Source: Kordiimonadaceae bacterium
GTDB taxonomy: Bacteria > Pseudomonadota > Alphaproteobacteria > Sphingomonadales > Kordiimonadaceae
Direction of reading: 5' to 3'
DNA length: 64,000 nucleotides
Assembly: GCA_017640725.1 (NCBI GenBank)
Contig: JAEPQB010000003.1
Location: forward strand, 124,001 to 188,000
This document shows positions 28,895-37,620 of the stretch, piece by piece; position 1 is the first letter of the stretch; each line of letters begins with the position of its first letter. The notes below the pieces were generated by a model. That model did no database searches. It worked only from the letters and a program-made list of their open reading frames with translations, and was not told the DNA's origin. The translations under genes were made by a program, and so were the position numbers.

Positions 28895-30322
28895 TTAATC
28901 GCTTTCGTTCCTGGCCAATGCTTTCAGGTTTTCAGCATGACGAGCCCGCGTGATTTGGAATCGTGTGAGCAGGAATATTGCCACCAAGTAAATTGCCAAA
29001 ATAACAGGAACATATAGTTCCCCCAGCAGGCTGATCATGTCTGGTGTTGCGACTTCAGGGCTCATGCCCTTTTCCAATCCTGCAGCACTGACGATCAATC
29101 CGCCAATCAAAACACCGAGACCGTTTGTGGACTTGCTGGCGAACGTACGCGCAGCGAAGAAAACGCCTGCGCTTCTGCGTCCTGTGCGCCGCTCATTATC
29201 TTCAACTACATCGGCTACCATAGCCTGCACCAGAATCTCCGCGGCAACTCCTAGGCCAACGGCCAATGCGAGCTGAATGAAAATAATCAGCATCAATGCT
29301 GTTGAACCATTTTCGGGCATTATGCCCACCAGGCGCAGCAAAACAGGTAATGGAATGAGTAGAGTGGCAATCGCCGCCAGAACAATTGCCGCCCGACGCT
29401 TCCCGAACCGGCCGCGGGTTGCAAGAGGAGCCGCGATTGGGGCGATGCCAGCGCCCACCAAGAAAGACAGGCTTAGCGTCGCCATCTGGGCCGTTGTGAA
29501 CTCCCAGAAAAATGTATTGAAAAAAAGACTGAGCGAAACCGACACGCCGAGACCCATTGCGAAAAGCAGGGCCGTACCAAATAAAGGTGCGAAAACTTTG
29601 TCTGTCAAAGCAAACCACAGGTTTTTCAGTATCCCGCCCAAAGTAGCGATGGGTTCAGACTTATCTTCCACCAGGTGAGGCACATAGCGAACGGTGCCCA
29701 GTGATGAAATCAGCATGGACGCAATCATGAGCGCCGCACCGAGAAGGGCATACTCCCCGTAGGCTGCAGGATTGGTCAGGCCGTTAGGGAACTCGGTGCT
29801 GTCAGCAAAAATGGTTGCTAGGGCAAACATACTTATGCCTGCACCGCCAAACCAGCCGAAAAAATATCGTAGGCTCGCAAACTGAATGCGCTGGTTATAA
29901 TCCTGCGTGAGTTCTGCCTGCAGGGCGGTTGAGGGTATCTCATAAAAGGTGATGAAAAAACGTGTTGCAGAGGCGCAAACGAGCAAATACCAAAACACGT
30001 TGTCGTCAGAAATACGCTCGGGTGGCAGCCACAGAAAATAAAAGCTAAGCGCGGCTGGAATGATTGCGGCGAACATGAAGGGGTGGCGTCGACCAAGCCG
30101 CGTGCGAATATTGTCTGAAAATTGACCAACCAATGGATCGGTGACTGAGTCCAACAACACTGCAACAAGCAGTGCCGACGAGACAACAGCTGCCGACATT
30201 CCATGAATTAACGTGTAATAAAATAGCAGGTAGATTTGAAAGGCGTTGTCCTTAACGCCGTATGCAATCGTGCCACATCCATAAAACAGTTTGACATGCC
30301 ACGTTTCAGTAACGCGCGCGAT
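28895..30322 (-). CDS. GPH-family sugar/cation symporter (MFS) without a canonical start codon
   Basis: This is a glycoside-pentoside-hexuronide:cation symporter with SVTDPLVGQFSDNIRTRLG and RRHPFMF in the first loop and about twelve membrane segments. The first ATG in frame (30199) would remove helix 1. The frame stays open upstream and encodes VKLFYGCGTIAYGVKDNAF, the conserved family N-terminus, back to a TAA at 30338-30340. In that stretch there is no ATG, GTG or TTG. ATC at 30320-30322, preceded by GGGGAG at six bases, would give a normal 475-residue protein, so it is the best start guess; CTG at 30287 is another. A sequence error or a decaying gene cannot be excluded. Confidence 0.75.
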   Translation of the reverse strand: MARVTETWHVKLFYGCGTIAYGVKDNAFQIYLLFYYTLIHGMSAAVVSSALLVAVLLDSVTDPLVGQFSDNIRTRLGRRHPFMFAAIIPAALSFYFLWLPPERISDDNVFWYLLVCASATRFFITFYEIPSTALQAELTQDYNQRIQFASLRYFFGWFGGAGISMFALATIFADSTEFPNGLTNPAAYGEYALLGAALMIASMLISSLGTVRYVPHLVEDKSEPIATLGGILKNLWFALTDKVFAPLFGTALLFAMGLGVSVSLSLFFNTFFWEFTTAQMATLSLSFLVGAGIAPIAAPLATRGRFGKRRAAIVLAAIATLLIPLPVLLRLVGIMPENGSTALMLIIFIQLALAVGLGVAAEILVQAMVADVVEDNERRTGRRSAGVFFAARTFASKSTNGLGVLIGGLIVSAAGLEKGMSPEVATPDMISLLGELYVPVILAIYLVAIFLLTRFQITRARHAENLKALARNESD

Positions 30323-30463
30323 AAGCCTCTCCCCACCTTAGTTGGAAACAGAGTTGCTGTTTCCTCTCCCGGATTTCAGGGTAACGTCTTACCGCGGGAA
30401 TTCAAATATGCGAGAACTATGATTTGATGCGCACTCTATACTTTTTCGCAAAGGAGAAAGCCG

Positions 30464-30802
30464 TTGAAAGCAGAAGAGCTTGCCAAAGCGTGGATTGAGG
30501 GCTGGAATGCAGGGCGGCCTGATGAAATCCCTTTGGCAGAAAATTTCGTCCACAAAAGCCCGTTTGGGGAAGTTCGGGGCCGCAGCAAGTATTTGGAATG
30601 GGTGAAGCCACTGGCAGCCGAAAATGTCACTGACCTGCGGGTGCAGCGGCTGATGGGCAGTGACCAAGAGGCAGTAATTCATTTCATCATGATGACGCCA
30701 AACGGACCGGTGGATTGTTGCGACTGGGTTGTTTGCAATGATGGCCAGATCAGTGCAATTCACTCTTTCTATGATGCGTCGGGTCTCGATACATCTGGTT
30801 GA
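30464..30802 (+). CDS. NTF2-like / SnoaL-like protein
   Basis: The 112-residue protein has an NTF2-like fold: LAKAWIEGWNAGRPDEIPLA as the first helices, FVHKSPFGEVRG as the loop and first strands, and a final sheet including CDWVVCNDGQISAIHSFYD. It resembles polyketide-cyclase-like or ketosteroid-isomerase-like small proteins, without an assigned activity. The start is TTG at 30464, seven bases after AAGGAG. Its last 34 bases overlap the end of the convergent membrane-protein gene. Confidence 0.72.
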   Translation: MKAEELAKAWIEGWNAGRPDEIPLAENFVHKSPFGEVRGRSKYLEWVKPLAAENVTDLRVQRLMGSDQEAVIHFIMMTPNGPVDCCDWVVCNDGQISAIHSFYDASGLDTSG

Positions 30803-31212
30803 GTATCGCCGTCATTGTCGCCATCGGAAAAAACAAAAGATGCTACGACAGGCACCAGCATCAGGAAGGTGATGGCCAAACCTGGCTCGATCGCTCTGTG
30901 CAAAATGCTAGGCAAAGTTATGTTGGCGAAGTTTGGTGCAATGAAACCAACGAAATAGAGACTTAGGCCCAAACCAGTCAGCAGAATCGGAGCAACCAAG
31001 CTCGCGATTATTTTCACGTATCCGTCGGATCTATTGATGATCCAACTGCTCAGGTAAAACGGAACAATTGCCGTCAACGCCACCAATATAATGACGCTCA
31101 AAAGATAATTGACAGAAAACCCAGTGAACCCGCCTACAAAATATTTCGCGGAGAAGTAATAAAACAGGAATACGATCCAGCCAATCAGTTGAATTCGTTG
31201 TGCAATAAGCAT
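30769..31212 (-). CDS. membrane protein of unknown family
   Basis: A 147-residue protein with four hydrophobic segments (about 8-25, 35-57, 67-90, 112-128) and an acidic, hydrophilic tail (SDGDNDGDTQPD). I do not recognise it. GAGGGGGA lies a few bases before the ATG at 31212. It is convergent with, and overlaps, the NTF2-like gene. Confidence 0.6.
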   Translation of the reverse strand: MLIAQRIQLIGWIVFLFYYFSAKYFVGGFTGFSVNYLLSVIILVALTAIVPFYLSSWIINRSDGYVKIIASLVAPILLTGLGLSLYFVGFIAPNFANITLPSILHRAIEPGLAITFLMLVPVVASFVFSDGDNDGDTQPDVSRPDAS

Positions 31213-31304
31213 CTTTTGTCCCCCTCAAGATAGATGATGGAGAAGCCTGAAACACAGGCAGAACACATGCAATTCGCGATTGCGTGAGAAATGTACACCT
31301 AGGT

Positions 31305-32897
31305 TTATTCAGCGGACCAACTGAAGATTTGTAAGAGGCTCGAATATGTTGAAGCCATGCGATTTGCATGCTTGTGATTATTTAGCCATTTGAGGGTTTT
31401 CTGTCGGTTCAGGAAGGTCCAACACTCTGCCCTGGATGGCAGGCTTTCGCCAACGGCCAAAGCTTCCATCCGTATCGCGTTTCCTGATGGTGCAATTGGC
31501 TGTTGAGGAGGGTTTTCCGTTTTGGTGCCCAGTGCTTTGATTATGTGCTGCAGTAGCTTGGCCGGGTCTAAATTCAGCTTGCTGTTGTTTAGGGCGTCAG
31601 AACTAAACCAGGGGTCAAGTAACGGCACAAAGACAGGAGACCTATGGTTATCCGCTGACAAAACCAGCGTTTCTTGGCGCATGTGGAAGCGTCCGATCGC
31701 CGCCCGGCCGCCATTTTTCTGCATGTTACTGGATTTGAATATCTCTTCGACCAACCGCTCCATACACTGGCGTAAGAATGAACGACGTATCAGACCATTT
31801 GTGTCGCTATGTTCACGTGCGATTGCCAATGCCAATGCAGGAGCTTCGGATGTTGGTTGCCTTAGTTTTGCGGTCAATGCAGCAAAATACATGGGGTCGC
31901 TATTGGAAAACTCCATCAAGCTCCTGAAAGGGGTTTTCCAAAACAGCGTCTCTGGTTGTGTGGTCACATTTGACGGACATAAACTGAAGTCGAATAGGGC
32001 GGATACCGTTGGTGTTTGCAGCGAACGCCAATAACACTCTTGTGTCATCACTGCTGACCCCATGGCGTGTTTTGTTCTCCAGAGACGTTCAATTTTGTCC
32101 GCTTGATCGTCAGCAGGGTGAAAGCCAGATTTCAGAACTGACGCGAATAAATCCTGCGCGCTGCGATGCGTAACGGTCGTGGCGTCCAGCAAGCTATTAC
32201 AAGCGCTAACATTGTACGAAAGCCGATGAACAACCTTGGAAACAAACTCTTTCTGGCTGGTGAAGTCAGGCATGGAGGTTGGTGCTTGGTCAATTATGCG
32301 CCAGTTGGGGCCTATACCAGTTATCAGTTTCCCCGGAGCCAATAATGCGACCTCGCGAAACCCGGTTCGATTTCCAGGTGAAACACCAAGCACCATTCCC
32401 ATCACCAAGGACTTTGATGACTTGGATAACGACAACCCAAATGCACGAACGGCCGTTTCAAGCAATGCGATATTGTTGCTTACGATTAGCGTTTCGCCAA
32501 ATCCACATATTGCCAATGGATAGGCTGACACTGGGTCCGTCGCGATGTTGAATGCCCGGGTGTGCGGGTTGAGACGAACTGCGCAAAACATGCCCCGCAA
32601 ACTCGACTTGTTTTCCTTATCCATGGTGCCATCGAGATAGTCCACCAATTGTGAATGTGTGGGTCGTCGATTTAGAGAGCTGTTGTGGGCGCGGTGATTA
32701 TCGATTGCACTACCATCAAAGCCGATAGCGCTAACTTCATCGGCATCCATTTCATTGCTGGCCAAAAACAGGCCATCGAAAGCATAGAATTTGAGACCTG
32801 GTTGATTTGGGTTTTTTAGCGGAACGTCTGAAAGCAAGGGGCCAAGCGGCTGGGACCCACTCTGAAGTTCTGGCGAGGAAATCAGAACAAATTCCAC
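31305..32897 (-). CDS. asparagine-synthetase-like protein lacking the PP-loop
   Basis: The 530-residue protein has a glutamine-amidotransferase-like N-terminal half. LRGMFCAVRLNPHTRAFNIA and TDPVSAYPLAIC, then ETLIVSNNIALLETAV match the 'GxFaxxxxdxxxxxlxlaRDPlGxrPLYY' and 'lvfaSelkaLl' signatures. The C-terminal end has VFVPLLDPWFSSDAL, like the PLLD motif of the synthetase domain. However, the nucleophile cysteine at residue 2 is absent (it begins MEFVLI), and the ATP-binding SGGxDS loop is missing; the corresponding part reads NVSACNSLLDATTV. It is probably not a working asparagine synthetase. Such proteins are often near surface-polysaccharide genes. It is divergent from an SDR gene 86 bases away. 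Confidence 0.6.
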   Translation of the reverse strand: MEFVLISSPELQSGSQPLGPLLSDVPLKNPNQPGLKFYAFDGLFLASNEMDADEVSAIGFDGSAIDNHRAHNSSLNRRPTHSQLVDYLDGTMDKENKSSLRGMFCAVRLNPHTRAFNIATDPVSAYPLAICGFGETLIVSNNIALLETAVRAFGLSLSKSSKSLVMGMVLGVSPGNRTGFREVALLAPGKLITGIGPNWRIIDQAPTSMPDFTSQKEFVSKVVHRLSYNVSACNSLLDATTVTHRSAQDLFASVLKSGFHPADDQADKIERLWRTKHAMGSAVMTQECYWRSLQTPTVSALFDFSLCPSNVTTQPETLFWKTPFRSLMEFSNSDPMYFAALTAKLRQPTSEAPALALAIAREHSDTNGLIRRSFLRQCMERLVEEIFKSSNMQKNGGRAAIGRFHMRQETLVLSADNHRSPVFVPLLDPWFSSDALNNSKLNLDPAKLLQHIIKALGTKTENPPQQPIAPSGNAIRMEALAVGESLPSRAECWTFLNRQKTLKWLNNHKHANRMASTYSSLLQIFSWSAE

Positions 32898-32983
32898 GTC
32901 AGGTCACCAAGTAGGTTTGCTGAATTTCGTATTTTTTACAGGGCCTTACCATCCGTTGTTATTATGGCGCCGTATAGGCAAAT

Positions 32984-33712
32984 ATGGAAGAACAAAAGCC
33001 ATCTGTTGCTTTGGTATGGGGAACCGGCGGGATCGGCTCCGCGCTTGCGTTTCGCTTGCTCCAGCAAGGAAAATTTGAACGCGTGGTTTGCGTTTCCCGG
33101 CGCGCTGAAGTTGAAGTACCCGACGGTGCAGAGTTTTTTGCCGCTGACTTTTTGGACGAAAATTCGATCAAGAGCGTGGCAAACGGTGTGCGTGCACTGG
33201 GTGAGCTTCAGCAAGTGATTGTGGCAACAGGTGTTCTGCACACTGATGAAGTGCAGCCTGAAAAATCCATGCGGGCGCTATCTGCAGACAATATCGAATA
33301 TGTTCACAGGATAAATTGTGTCGGGCCCGTATTAGTTGCAAAGCATCTAATTCCTCTGATGCCTCTTAAAAAGCGTGTAGTGTTTGCTGCTATTTCGGCT
33401 CGCGTTGGCAGCATTTCTGATAACAGGTTGGGCGGCTGGCACTCTTATCGTGCCTCGAAGGCTTCATTGAATATGATGCTCAAGGGCTTGTCTATCGAAT
33501 GGGCCCGCAAAAACCCCGACAGCATATGTGTTGGTTTGCACCCTGGCACAGTAGACTCTGCACTTTCTGAGCCCTTTCAAACTGGCGTGCCAGCTGAAAA
33601 GCTTTTCAGTCCCACACATTCGGCGGCTATGTTGGTCGACACTTTGGACGGCCTCAACGGCAGTGATACCGGCAGTGTATTTGACTATGCCGGCAAAACT
33701 GTGCCTGCGTGA
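32984..33712 (+). CDS. short-chain dehydrogenase/reductase, CsgA (C-factor)-like
   Basis: This 242-residue SDR has a modified cofactor loop, ALVWGTGGIGSALAFRLLQQ, and the active-site Y-x-x-x-K as SYRASKASLNMMLKGLSIEW, with an upstream S in FAAISARVGSI. The C-factor/CsgA group shows the same length and the VGLHPGTVDSALSEPF segment. The substrate is not known. It is divergent from the asparagine-synthetase-like gene and precedes an exported methyltransferase-like gene by 102 bases. Confidence 0.85.
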   Translation: MEEQKPSVALVWGTGGIGSALAFRLLQQGKFERVVCVSRRAEVEVPDGAEFFAADFLDENSIKSVANGVRALGELQQVIVATGVLHTDEVQPEKSMRALSADNIEYVHRINCVGPVLVAKHLIPLMPLKKRVVFAAISARVGSISDNRLGGWHSYRASKASLNMMLKGLSIEWARKNPDSICVGLHPGTVDSALSEPFQTGVPAEKLFSPTHSAAMLVDTLDGLNGSDTGSVFDYAGKTVPA

Positions 33713-33814
33713 CCAACATCTTCAGAAAAAAGTGAATAGAACGGCTGACTTGCTTTTGTAAAAATTCGGCCTTAGTTGATACAGTTAATCAAACAGAATG
33801 ATCAGGAGGGCTAG

Positions 33815-34690
33815 ATGATCAGAACGATAGCGAAGGCGTGCGCCCTTGCCGCCGCCACTCTTATTGTGAGTTTCCAACCAGCGGTACACGCGGAAAATTT
33901 GTCAGCAGACGAGCGTGCAAAACTGGAAACAATTCTGGCGGCTCAGCCCGACAGTGTTAAGGCCAGGTATCAGTACAGGCATCCACTCGAAACACTAGAT
34001 TTCCTGGGTGTCAAGCCGGGTATGACGGTCGCGGATACATTGCCCGGCAGTTACTACAGCAACATTCTATTGCCATATCTTGGGAATAGCGGAAAATTGG
34101 TTGGTGTGAGCTATTCAATTGATCATCGGGCACTTGATTACGGTGACAATGAAGAGCGGATGGCCCGATTTGCCGCTTGGCCTGAGCGCTTTGTAAGTGA
34201 AGCCAGTGAGTGGCGCGGCGAAGGAAAAACCGAGATTGACGCATTTTTGCTAGGTGCGGTTCCAGAAAACGCTAAAGGCACGGTTGATGCGTTTTTGTTG
34301 TTCCGCGCCATGCACCACCTCAACAAGTATGAAGACCGTATTGGAACACGTACAAACGCGTTCAAAGACATATATGCTGCGCTGAAACCGGGTGGAATTG
34401 TTGGTATTGTGCAGCACAGGTCACCCGTAGGAAACAGTGATGAATGGGCAAAAGGCTTTAATGGCTACATCAAGCAGCAGCCACTGATCGACAATATGAT
34501 CGCTGCCGGCTTTGAGTTTGTGGGAGCCAGCGAAGTCAACGCAAACCCAAAAGACGTACCGACCGAGGGTGACTATGTTTGGCGTCTGCCGCCGCGTCTT
34601 GCAGGCAGTGATGATGACCCAGAAAAACGTGCGCGTTTGGAAGCGGTTGGCGAGTCTGACAGAATGACACTCAAATTCCGCAAGCCTTAA
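33815..34690 (+). CDS. exported class I methyltransferase-like protein (paralogue 2)
   Basis: The 291-residue protein has a signal peptide ending PAVHA (about residue 26). The mature part is a COG4798-type methyltransferase-like fold: FLGVKPGMTVADTLPGSYYS replaces the usual glycine-rich motif I, AMHH comes mid-domain, and LKPGGIVGIVQHRSPVG is the post-IV motif. It ends GESDRMTLKFRKP, shared with paralogues at 20, 35 and 38 kb. AGGAGGG precedes the ATG at 33815. The role is unknown. It ends at a bidirectional terminator. Confidence 0.85.
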   Translation: MIRTIAKACALAAATLIVSFQPAVHAENLSADERAKLETILAAQPDSVKARYQYRHPLETLDFLGVKPGMTVADTLPGSYYSNILLPYLGNSGKLVGVSYSIDHRALDYGDNEERMARFAAWPERFVSEASEWRGEGKTEIDAFLLGAVPENAKGTVDAFLLFRAMHHLNKYEDRIGTRTNAFKDIYAALKPGGIVGIVQHRSPVGNSDEWAKGFNGYIKQQPLIDNMIAAGFEFVGASEVNANPKDVPTEGDYVWRLPPRLAGSDDDPEKRARLEAVGESDRMTLKFRKP

Positions 34691-34715
34691 TTGGTTATGA
34701 CATCATAATAGTTTG

Positions 34716-34743
34716 AAAAGCGACTGAAGTTTCGGTCGCTTTT
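34716..34743. terminator. bidirectional terminator
   Basis: AAAAGCGAC and GTCGCTTTT form a perfect 9-bp stem between two convergent genes, with T residues on the right and A residues on the left. Confidence 0.8.
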
Positions 34744-35190
34744 TTATAGCCATCTTCGCACCACACTTTTGTATGTGTCGAATTGCTCACCGAAAACAGC
34801 ATGCATGCGTGCTTCTTCGAAGGGTATGTACCACCAGTTGGCAACGCCAAAGAACAACAATACAAAGCCAAAACTTTCCAAAGTGCCGAGTTTGACTGCG
34901 GTCCCAATCAAAACGAGCAACATACCCAAATACATGGGATTGCGCGTAAACTTGAATGGACCTTCTGTGACAATTTTTTCTGGGTCGCGATAGGGTAATA
35001 TATTGGTTTCACGCCGCTTAAATATTCGTGCGGCCCATATTGGTAAAAGTACCCCCAAGGTTACGATTGCCCACCCCGCCTTATCAAATGGCTGTTCGAA
35101 CCAAATGGTGGAAGGGCCGTATCTACTGACAACAATCATTCCAATCAGGCACAACACCAATAGTAATGGTGGTACTAGGATTTTTCGCAT
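34744..35190 (-). CDS. isoprenylcysteine-carboxyl-methyltransferase-like membrane protein
   Basis: The 148-residue protein has four or so membrane segments and the ICMT/PEMT-like signature: VTEGPFKFTRNPMYLGMLLV (the G-P-x-x-x-x-R-N-P-M-Y-x-G SAM-binding motif) and a C-terminal E-E-x-x-x-x-x-x-F-G-x-x-Y (PFEEARMHAVFGEQFDTYK). These enzymes methylate small lipidic or thiol groups in the membrane; the bacterial substrate is mostly unknown. The ATG at 35190 follows GGGGAGG by five bases, better than a GTG at 35196. Confidence 0.85.
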   Translation of the reverse strand: MRKILVPPLLLVLCLIGMIVVSRYGPSTIWFEQPFDKAGWAIVTLGVLLPIWAARIFKRRETNILPYRDPEKIVTEGPFKFTRNPMYLGMLLVLIGTAVKLGTLESFGFVLLFFGVANWWYIPFEEARMHAVFGEQFDTYKSVVRRWL

Positions 35191-35384
35191 TTTCACCTCC
35201 CCATTAGTTTAGCGACCAAATAATTGGTAACTTTCGTTTGCTTATCAACGTCCTATTTTCGACCCTTTATTACGAGATCGTGATCAGGCGACCGTACATG
35301 AGCATTGGAATAAAACGGCGGTTTTAGTATGTTTTTGCCGTTGTATGTGATTTTGAATAGTCATCAAACAGTGGGGGAATGAAC

Positions 35385-36158
35385 ATGAAAAACACACTAT
35401 TTTCAGTTAGCAAGAAATCCTTATTAGCGGTTGTTGCATGTGTAGGGATGTTGATGTCGCCAGCGGCAATCGCTGACCATCATGGTGCGATTAAAGCGGC
35501 GGTAGGCCATGCTGATCGACCCGACCAAGACCGCTCAAGAGACGTAAACCGCAAACCTGAAGAGGTGCTGCTATTTGCAGGAGTGAAGCCTGGCATGACA
35601 GTGCTCGACTTGAACTCGGGCGGTGGCTACTACAGCGAAATTCTCTCACATATAGTCGGATCAGACGGCAAAGTGATCGCCCACAATGGTACCGTCTACT
35701 GGACATTCATGAAGAAGACAGTTCCGTCTCGTTTCACTGAGCGACTGACGAATGTTGAGCCGCTTAATGTTGAAAGCGAAGCAGTTGATTTACCAGAAAA
35801 CAGTGTCGATGTTGTCATGTCAGTGTTGGCGTACCATGACTATTTCTTCAATCATGAATCGCGCAAGGCGCCGGAAGACATGCCAGCTGTCCTGGCATCC
35901 ATTTATCGTTCCCTCAAGCCCGGTGGTTCATTTGTTGTGATTGACCATGAGGCCGAAGACGGCACAGGCAGTGAAGTTGGAGATTCACTGCATAGAATTA
36001 ATTCCAATTTCGTGAAAAACCAGGTTTTGGCTGCTGGATTCAAAATAGACAGCGAAAGCGAAATACTGGCCAATCCCGATGACAGCAATACCCAGTCAGC
36101 GTTTCATCCAGACGTCCGTGGAAAAACTGACCGGTTTGTAATTAAGTTCACAAAATAG
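35385..36158 (+). CDS. exported class I methyltransferase-like protein (paralogue 3)
   Basis: The 257-residue protein has a signal peptide (LLAVVACVGMLMSPAAIA, cleavage before DHHG). Its motif I is the most canonical of the four paralogues: GMTVLDLNSGGGYYSEIL. AYHD comes mid-domain, SLKPGGSFVVIDHEAEDG follows, and it ends TDRFVIKFTK. The ATG at 35385 is preferred over one at 35379 because GGGGG lies seven bases before the former. The substrate is not known. It is not clearly in an operon. Confidence 0.85.
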   Translation: MKNTLFSVSKKSLLAVVACVGMLMSPAAIADHHGAIKAAVGHADRPDQDRSRDVNRKPEEVLLFAGVKPGMTVLDLNSGGGYYSEILSHIVGSDGKVIAHNGTVYWTFMKKTVPSRFTERLTNVEPLNVESEAVDLPENSVDVVMSVLAYHDYFFNHESRKAPEDMPAVLASIYRSLKPGGSFVVIDHEAEDGTGSEVGDSLHRINSNFVKNQVLAAGFKIDSESEILANPDDSNTQSAFHPDVRGKTDRFVIKFTK

Positions 36159-36495
36159 GCATGTTGGACTGGTGACCAGACGGCTTGTTTGAGAGCAATG
36201 GTCTGGAATCTGTTCAAAGTTTGAGAAATCAGGTCGCTGATCGGTGACCTGATTTTTCTGTTTGGCGGCAACTTGAAGGCTGGCGAGCTTTTTTTACTCT
36301 CAAGACAGTTTATCCCTAAGTATTTGGAAAATAATGACTATAAGCCAAAACATGCCAGTCATTTTAGTTGAGGCGACAGAATTTTTGACTGTAACAAAAC
36401 TTTAACAATACCTGCGGCGGAGTTCTGATCTATAGATTGGCCACCACACAGTGTGTGTTCAAAGTAGTGTGATGGTCAAACAGGGGAAACGACCG
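36159..36495. other. gene-free gap of about 340 bases
   Basis: It holds the terminator at 36226-36258, an AT-rich stretch at 36300-36410 and the leader of the PiT-like permease. GTAA-CAAAACT-TTAAC near 36391 is a one-mismatch CtrA-like sequence, too weak to call. Confidence 0.4.
36226..36258 (+). terminator. rho-independent terminator
   Basis: AAATCAGGTC and GACCTGATTT pair perfectly over ten bases around a GCTGATCGGT loop and run into TTT, about 70 bases after paralogue 3. Confidence 0.8.
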
Positions 36496-37527
36496 GTGGC
36501 TAGCATTGAGATTTTTGGCATTATCGGCTTCATTTTAGCTGCCTACTCAATAGTTGCGAATGATGCGATCCAAACTCTGGGAACGTTTCTTTCGTCAAAC
36601 TCACACCGGCCCTGGCAGACACTGTGGGTGTTTGCATGTACAATCATTCTTGTCGTTCTTGTGTATGGCTATTTCGCCAACGATGGCGACATTGCCTATG
36701 GACGCTTGAACCAGATTCCGTATCAGGATGGTATCCAGTGGTGGCATGCCGTGCCTCCGTTGTTTCTACTTATCCTGACAAGATTTGGCGTGCCGGTTTC
36801 TACTACGTTTCTGGTTTTGACGATTTTCACGCTTACGGGTGGGGCTCAGACCGAAGAAGTGCTGGGCAAAATGCTGGTGAAGAGTGGGCTGGGGTATGTT
36901 GTAGCTTCTGTAACCGGATTGATAGTTTACATGCTGGTTGCGCGTTCATTCGAGCGCTGGATCAGTGAAACACCGCGAGCCAGTCATGATTTGAAATGGA
37001 CTGTGGTTCAATGGGCTTCCACCGCGTTTTTGTGGTCTCAATGGCTGATCCAAGACCTTGCAAATATCTTCGTATTTTTGCCGCGCGAGACTGTGACCAA
37101 TGCGGATGGATCCATAAGTGTCACGTTTTCTTTTGAACTGTTAGTATTTGCCACTATCGTAATGTTGGTGCTGCACGCAGTTATTTTCGCGCGTCGCGGC
37201 GGCAAAATTCAGGAAATCGTTCTGTCCAAAACCAACACTTCAGATGTACGCGGTGCGGCTCTCGTGAACATCATCTACGGCTCAATCCTGATTTTCTTTA
37301 AAGAAATTAGCGACATACCCATGAGCACCACATGGGTCTTCCTCGGGTTGCTTGCAGGCCGCGAGATTGCCGTAAGTTATGTCGGCGGACTTCGCAATCG
37401 CCGCGAGGCGTTCCAGGATATCGCTTCGGATATTTTACGTGCGCTTGTTGGTCTGGTTGTGAGCGTTGTTCTGGCGATCGGCCTTCCTGCCATTGCTGCC
37501 GGGCGTTTGCCCACTTTCCTTCAGTAG
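36496..37527 (+). CDS. PiT-like (inorganic phosphate transporter-like) membrane protein
   Basis: This 343-residue protein has eight or nine membrane segments. The two halves echo PiT permeases: SIVANDAIQTLGT and WLIQDLANIFVFL stand where PiT has its GANDxAN repeats, and RFGVPVSTTFLVL and IPMSTTWVFLGLLAGRE match the P-x-S-T-T repeats. The first repeat lacks the second Asn, and the second reads QDLAN. It could move phosphate, sulfate or another anion. The start at GTG 36496 follows AGGGGA by eight bases; GTG 36451 or ATG 36472 would extend it. It precedes paralogue 4 by 93 bases. Confidence 0.6.
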   Translation: MASIEIFGIIGFILAAYSIVANDAIQTLGTFLSSNSHRPWQTLWVFACTIILVVLVYGYFANDGDIAYGRLNQIPYQDGIQWWHAVPPLFLLILTRFGVPVSTTFLVLTIFTLTGGAQTEEVLGKMLVKSGLGYVVASVTGLIVYMLVARSFERWISETPRASHDLKWTVVQWASTAFLWSQWLIQDLANIFVFLPRETVTNADGSISVTFSFELLVFATIVMLVLHAVIFARRGGKIQEIVLSKTNTSDVRGAALVNIIYGSILIFFKEISDIPMSTTWVFLGLLAGREIAVSYVGGLRNRREAFQDIASDILRALVGLVVSVVLAIGLPAIAAGRLPTFLQ

Positions 37528-37620
37528 CTTCCGAGCTTTGCCAACTTCTTGACGCATCTGTGATGCCGGGTTGACCTATGCTTTGATGTATCTTCGGTCT
37601 ATAGCCACGAGGACCGACAG

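Noticed and set aside
36385-36402. A third CtrA-like box before the PiT-like gene
   Set aside because: The first half-site reads GTAA instead of TTAA, so it is not an exact match.
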